Below are positions 4,048-5,121 of a stretch of 5,121 bases of DNA, in pieces. Every line of letters starts with the position of its first letter. Within the stretch, counting starts at the first letter, position 1. Below the pieces are notes generated by a model. That model was given only the letters and a program-made list of their open reading frames with translations, had not been told where the DNA came from and made no database searches. Origin of the DNA: UBA4661 sp002405405 (GTDB taxonomy: Bacteria > Bacteroidota > Ignavibacteria > Kapaibacteriales > UBA4661); the NCBI GenBank assembly GCA_036847245.1, contig DAIUAL010000244.1, positions 1 to 5,121 of the forward strand, written 5' to 3'. The translations under genes were made by a program, and so were the position numbers.

Positions 4048-5121
4048 TTTTGACATACTGAGCATTGCGTTCGATAAACTCACGGCGGGGCTCAACGGCA
4101 TCACCCATTAGTGTTTCAAATACTTTTGCAGCCGCCGCGGCATTTTCAATCGTTACTTGCAAGAGTGTACGTGTTTCAGGGTTCATGGTGGTACTCCACA
4201 ACTGCTCGGGGTTCATTTCACCAAGACCTTTGAAACGAGAAATCACGATACCATCTTTAGTGGTTGCTTGCTCTTCGGTAACTTCCACCTCATCATCTTT
4301 TTCTACTTTTTTGGTACCCATTTCCTTACGAATGCGCGCGATAACCTCATCACGCTCAGCATCGTTGTAGGCATAATATTCTTTTTTGCCCTTTTTGAGT
4401 TTGTAGAGTGGCGGTTGAGCTATATATACCTTTCCATCTTCGATAAGTTGGTGCATATAATTAAAGAACAATGTCAAGAGCAAGGTACGAATGTGCGAGC
4501 CATCAACATCGGCATCAGCCATAAGGATAACCTTTCCGTAGCGTGCTTTAGAAGAGTCAAAGTCATCACCAAAACCAACGCCAAGCGCAGTAAAGATGCA
4601 CCGTACTTCTTCGTTCTCAAGAATTTTATTTAACCGTGCTTTCTGAACGTTCAAAATCTTACCTTTTAGTGGTAAAATAGCTTGAAATCTACGGTCACGC
4701 CCTTGTTTCGCTGATCCGCCTGCTGAATCACCCTCAACAAGATAGATTTCGCAATCTTCGGGTGTGCTGATCGAACAATCCGCCAATTTGCCGGGTAGAG
4801 ATCCGATATCTAAAGCATTCTTTCTCCGAACCAACTCACGAGATTTTCTTGCTGCATTGCGTGCTTCTGCAGCAAGAATCGCTTTTTCAATAATACGTTT
4901 CGCAACGGTTGGATTTGCATCCAAAAATTCACCGAGTTGGTCATTAACAATCCCACGCACGATTCCATCAACTTCACCATTGCCGAGTTTGGTTTTCGTT
5001 TGACCTTCGAAAAGAGGCTCAGAGACTTTTACGGTGATGACAGCGGTTAATCCTTCACGAAAGTCATCGCCAGTCAGCGAGAGTTTATAGCCTTTGATAA
5101 GATTATTTTTCGTTGAGTATG
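4034..5121 (-). CDS. gyrB: DNA gyrase subunit B, C-terminal part (start outside the window)
   Basis: GyrB is the ATPase and TOPRIM subunit of gyrase, which with GyrA introduces negative supercoils. The frame stays open to the right edge, giving 361 residues; the GHKL ATPase domain lies beyond the window. The fragment begins in the transducer domain: LTGDDFREGLTAVITVKV (15-32) contains the conserved GDD.REGL block, and QTKTKLGN (40-47) contains the ATP-contacting QTK lysine. The TOPRIM domain shows VEGDSAGGSAKQGRDR (128-143) with the catalytic Glu and DADVDGSHIRTLL (202-214) with the metal-binding Asp pair. AQPPLYKL (234-241), FKGLGEMNPEQLW (296-308) and the terminal NLDI typical of GyrB follow. 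The E. coli-type 170-residue insert is absent; a short acidic insert lies at about 268-290. The GyrB residues equivalent to E. coli Asp426 and Lys447, associated with quinolone response, are unaltered. ParE is less likely given the QTKTKLGN and NLDI segments. Confidence 0.95.
   Translation of the reverse strand, partial: YSTKNNLIKGYKLSLTGDDFREGLTAVITVKVSEPLFEGQTKTKLGNGEVDGIVRGIVNDQLGEFLDANPTVAKRIIEKAILAAEARNAARKSRELVRRKNALDIGSLPGKLADCSISTPEDCEIYLVEGDSAGGSAKQGRDRRFQAILPLKGKILNVQKARLNKILENEEVRCIFTALGVGFGDDFDSSKARYGKVILMADADVDGSHIRTLLLTLFFNYMHQLIEDGKVYIAQPPLYKLKKGKKEYYAYNDAERDEVIARIRKEMGTKKVEKDDEVEVTEEQATTKDGIVISRFKGLGEMNPEQLWSTTMNPETRTLLQVTIENAAAAAKVFETLMGDAVEPRREFIERNAQYVKNLDI

Noticed and set aside
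4157..4633. Plus-strand open frame of 158 codons
   Set aside because: It lies wholly antisense to the conserved TOPRIM part of gyrB and has no recognisable domain.
4958..4960. GTG as a start for gyrB
   Set aside because: The frame continues with conserved GyrB sequence (GDD.REGL, QTKTKLGN) to the window edge, so it is an internal Val.

Overview
The window is an ordinary bacterial core-genome segment, moderately AT-rich and densely coded. Five genes lie on the minus strand, transcribed from right to left. One gene fragment on the plus strand ends tail-to-tail against them. No RNA gene, insertion sequence, CRISPR array, prophage or integron signal was seen, and no convincing undescribed system is present. 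The most unusual item is a long lysine/alanine-rich tail on a ribosome silencing factor.

Layout from left to right. 1-294 (+) is the 3' end of ptsI (PTS enzyme I). 300-806 (-) encodes an unrecognised 168-residue soluble protein. 898-2679 (-) is a complete aspS (aspartyl-tRNA synthetase, 593 aa). 2754-3467 (-) is rsfS (ribosome silencing factor), with a normal N-terminal domain and about 80 extra Lys-rich residues. 3557-4021 (-) encodes a small single-pass membrane protein with a LytR_C-type domain. 4034-5121 (-) is the 3' part of gyrB (DNA gyrase subunit B), running off the right edge. Gaps between the minus-strand genes are 12, 89, 74 and 91 bases. gyrB and the LytR_C gene are close enough to be one transcript with coupled translation; the others may be co-transcribed or have their own promoters.

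Organism. None of the four visible minus-strand starts has a good Shine-Dalgarno sequence, and two have A- or T-rich leaders. A small LytR_C protein next to rsfS, together with the gyrB and aspS sequence character, fits the Bacteroidota/Chlorobiota (FCB) group, perhaps an Ignavibacteria- or Kapabacteria-like lineage. This is inference from style and context; there is no 16S or other decisive marker here.

How the genes relate. gyrB (DNA supercoiling), rsfS (ribosome subunit joining control) and aspS (tRNA charging) are housekeeping genes of information processing. The LytR_C protein is probably an envelope-associated accessory. ptsI belongs to a separate transcription unit for phosphoenolpyruvate-driven phosphotransfer. 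Non-coding structure is limited to small hairpins: a probable bidirectional terminator between ptsI and the 168-aa gene, a GC-rich hairpin after aspS, a hairpin over the LytR_C stop codon, and a hairpin around the gyrB stop codon.
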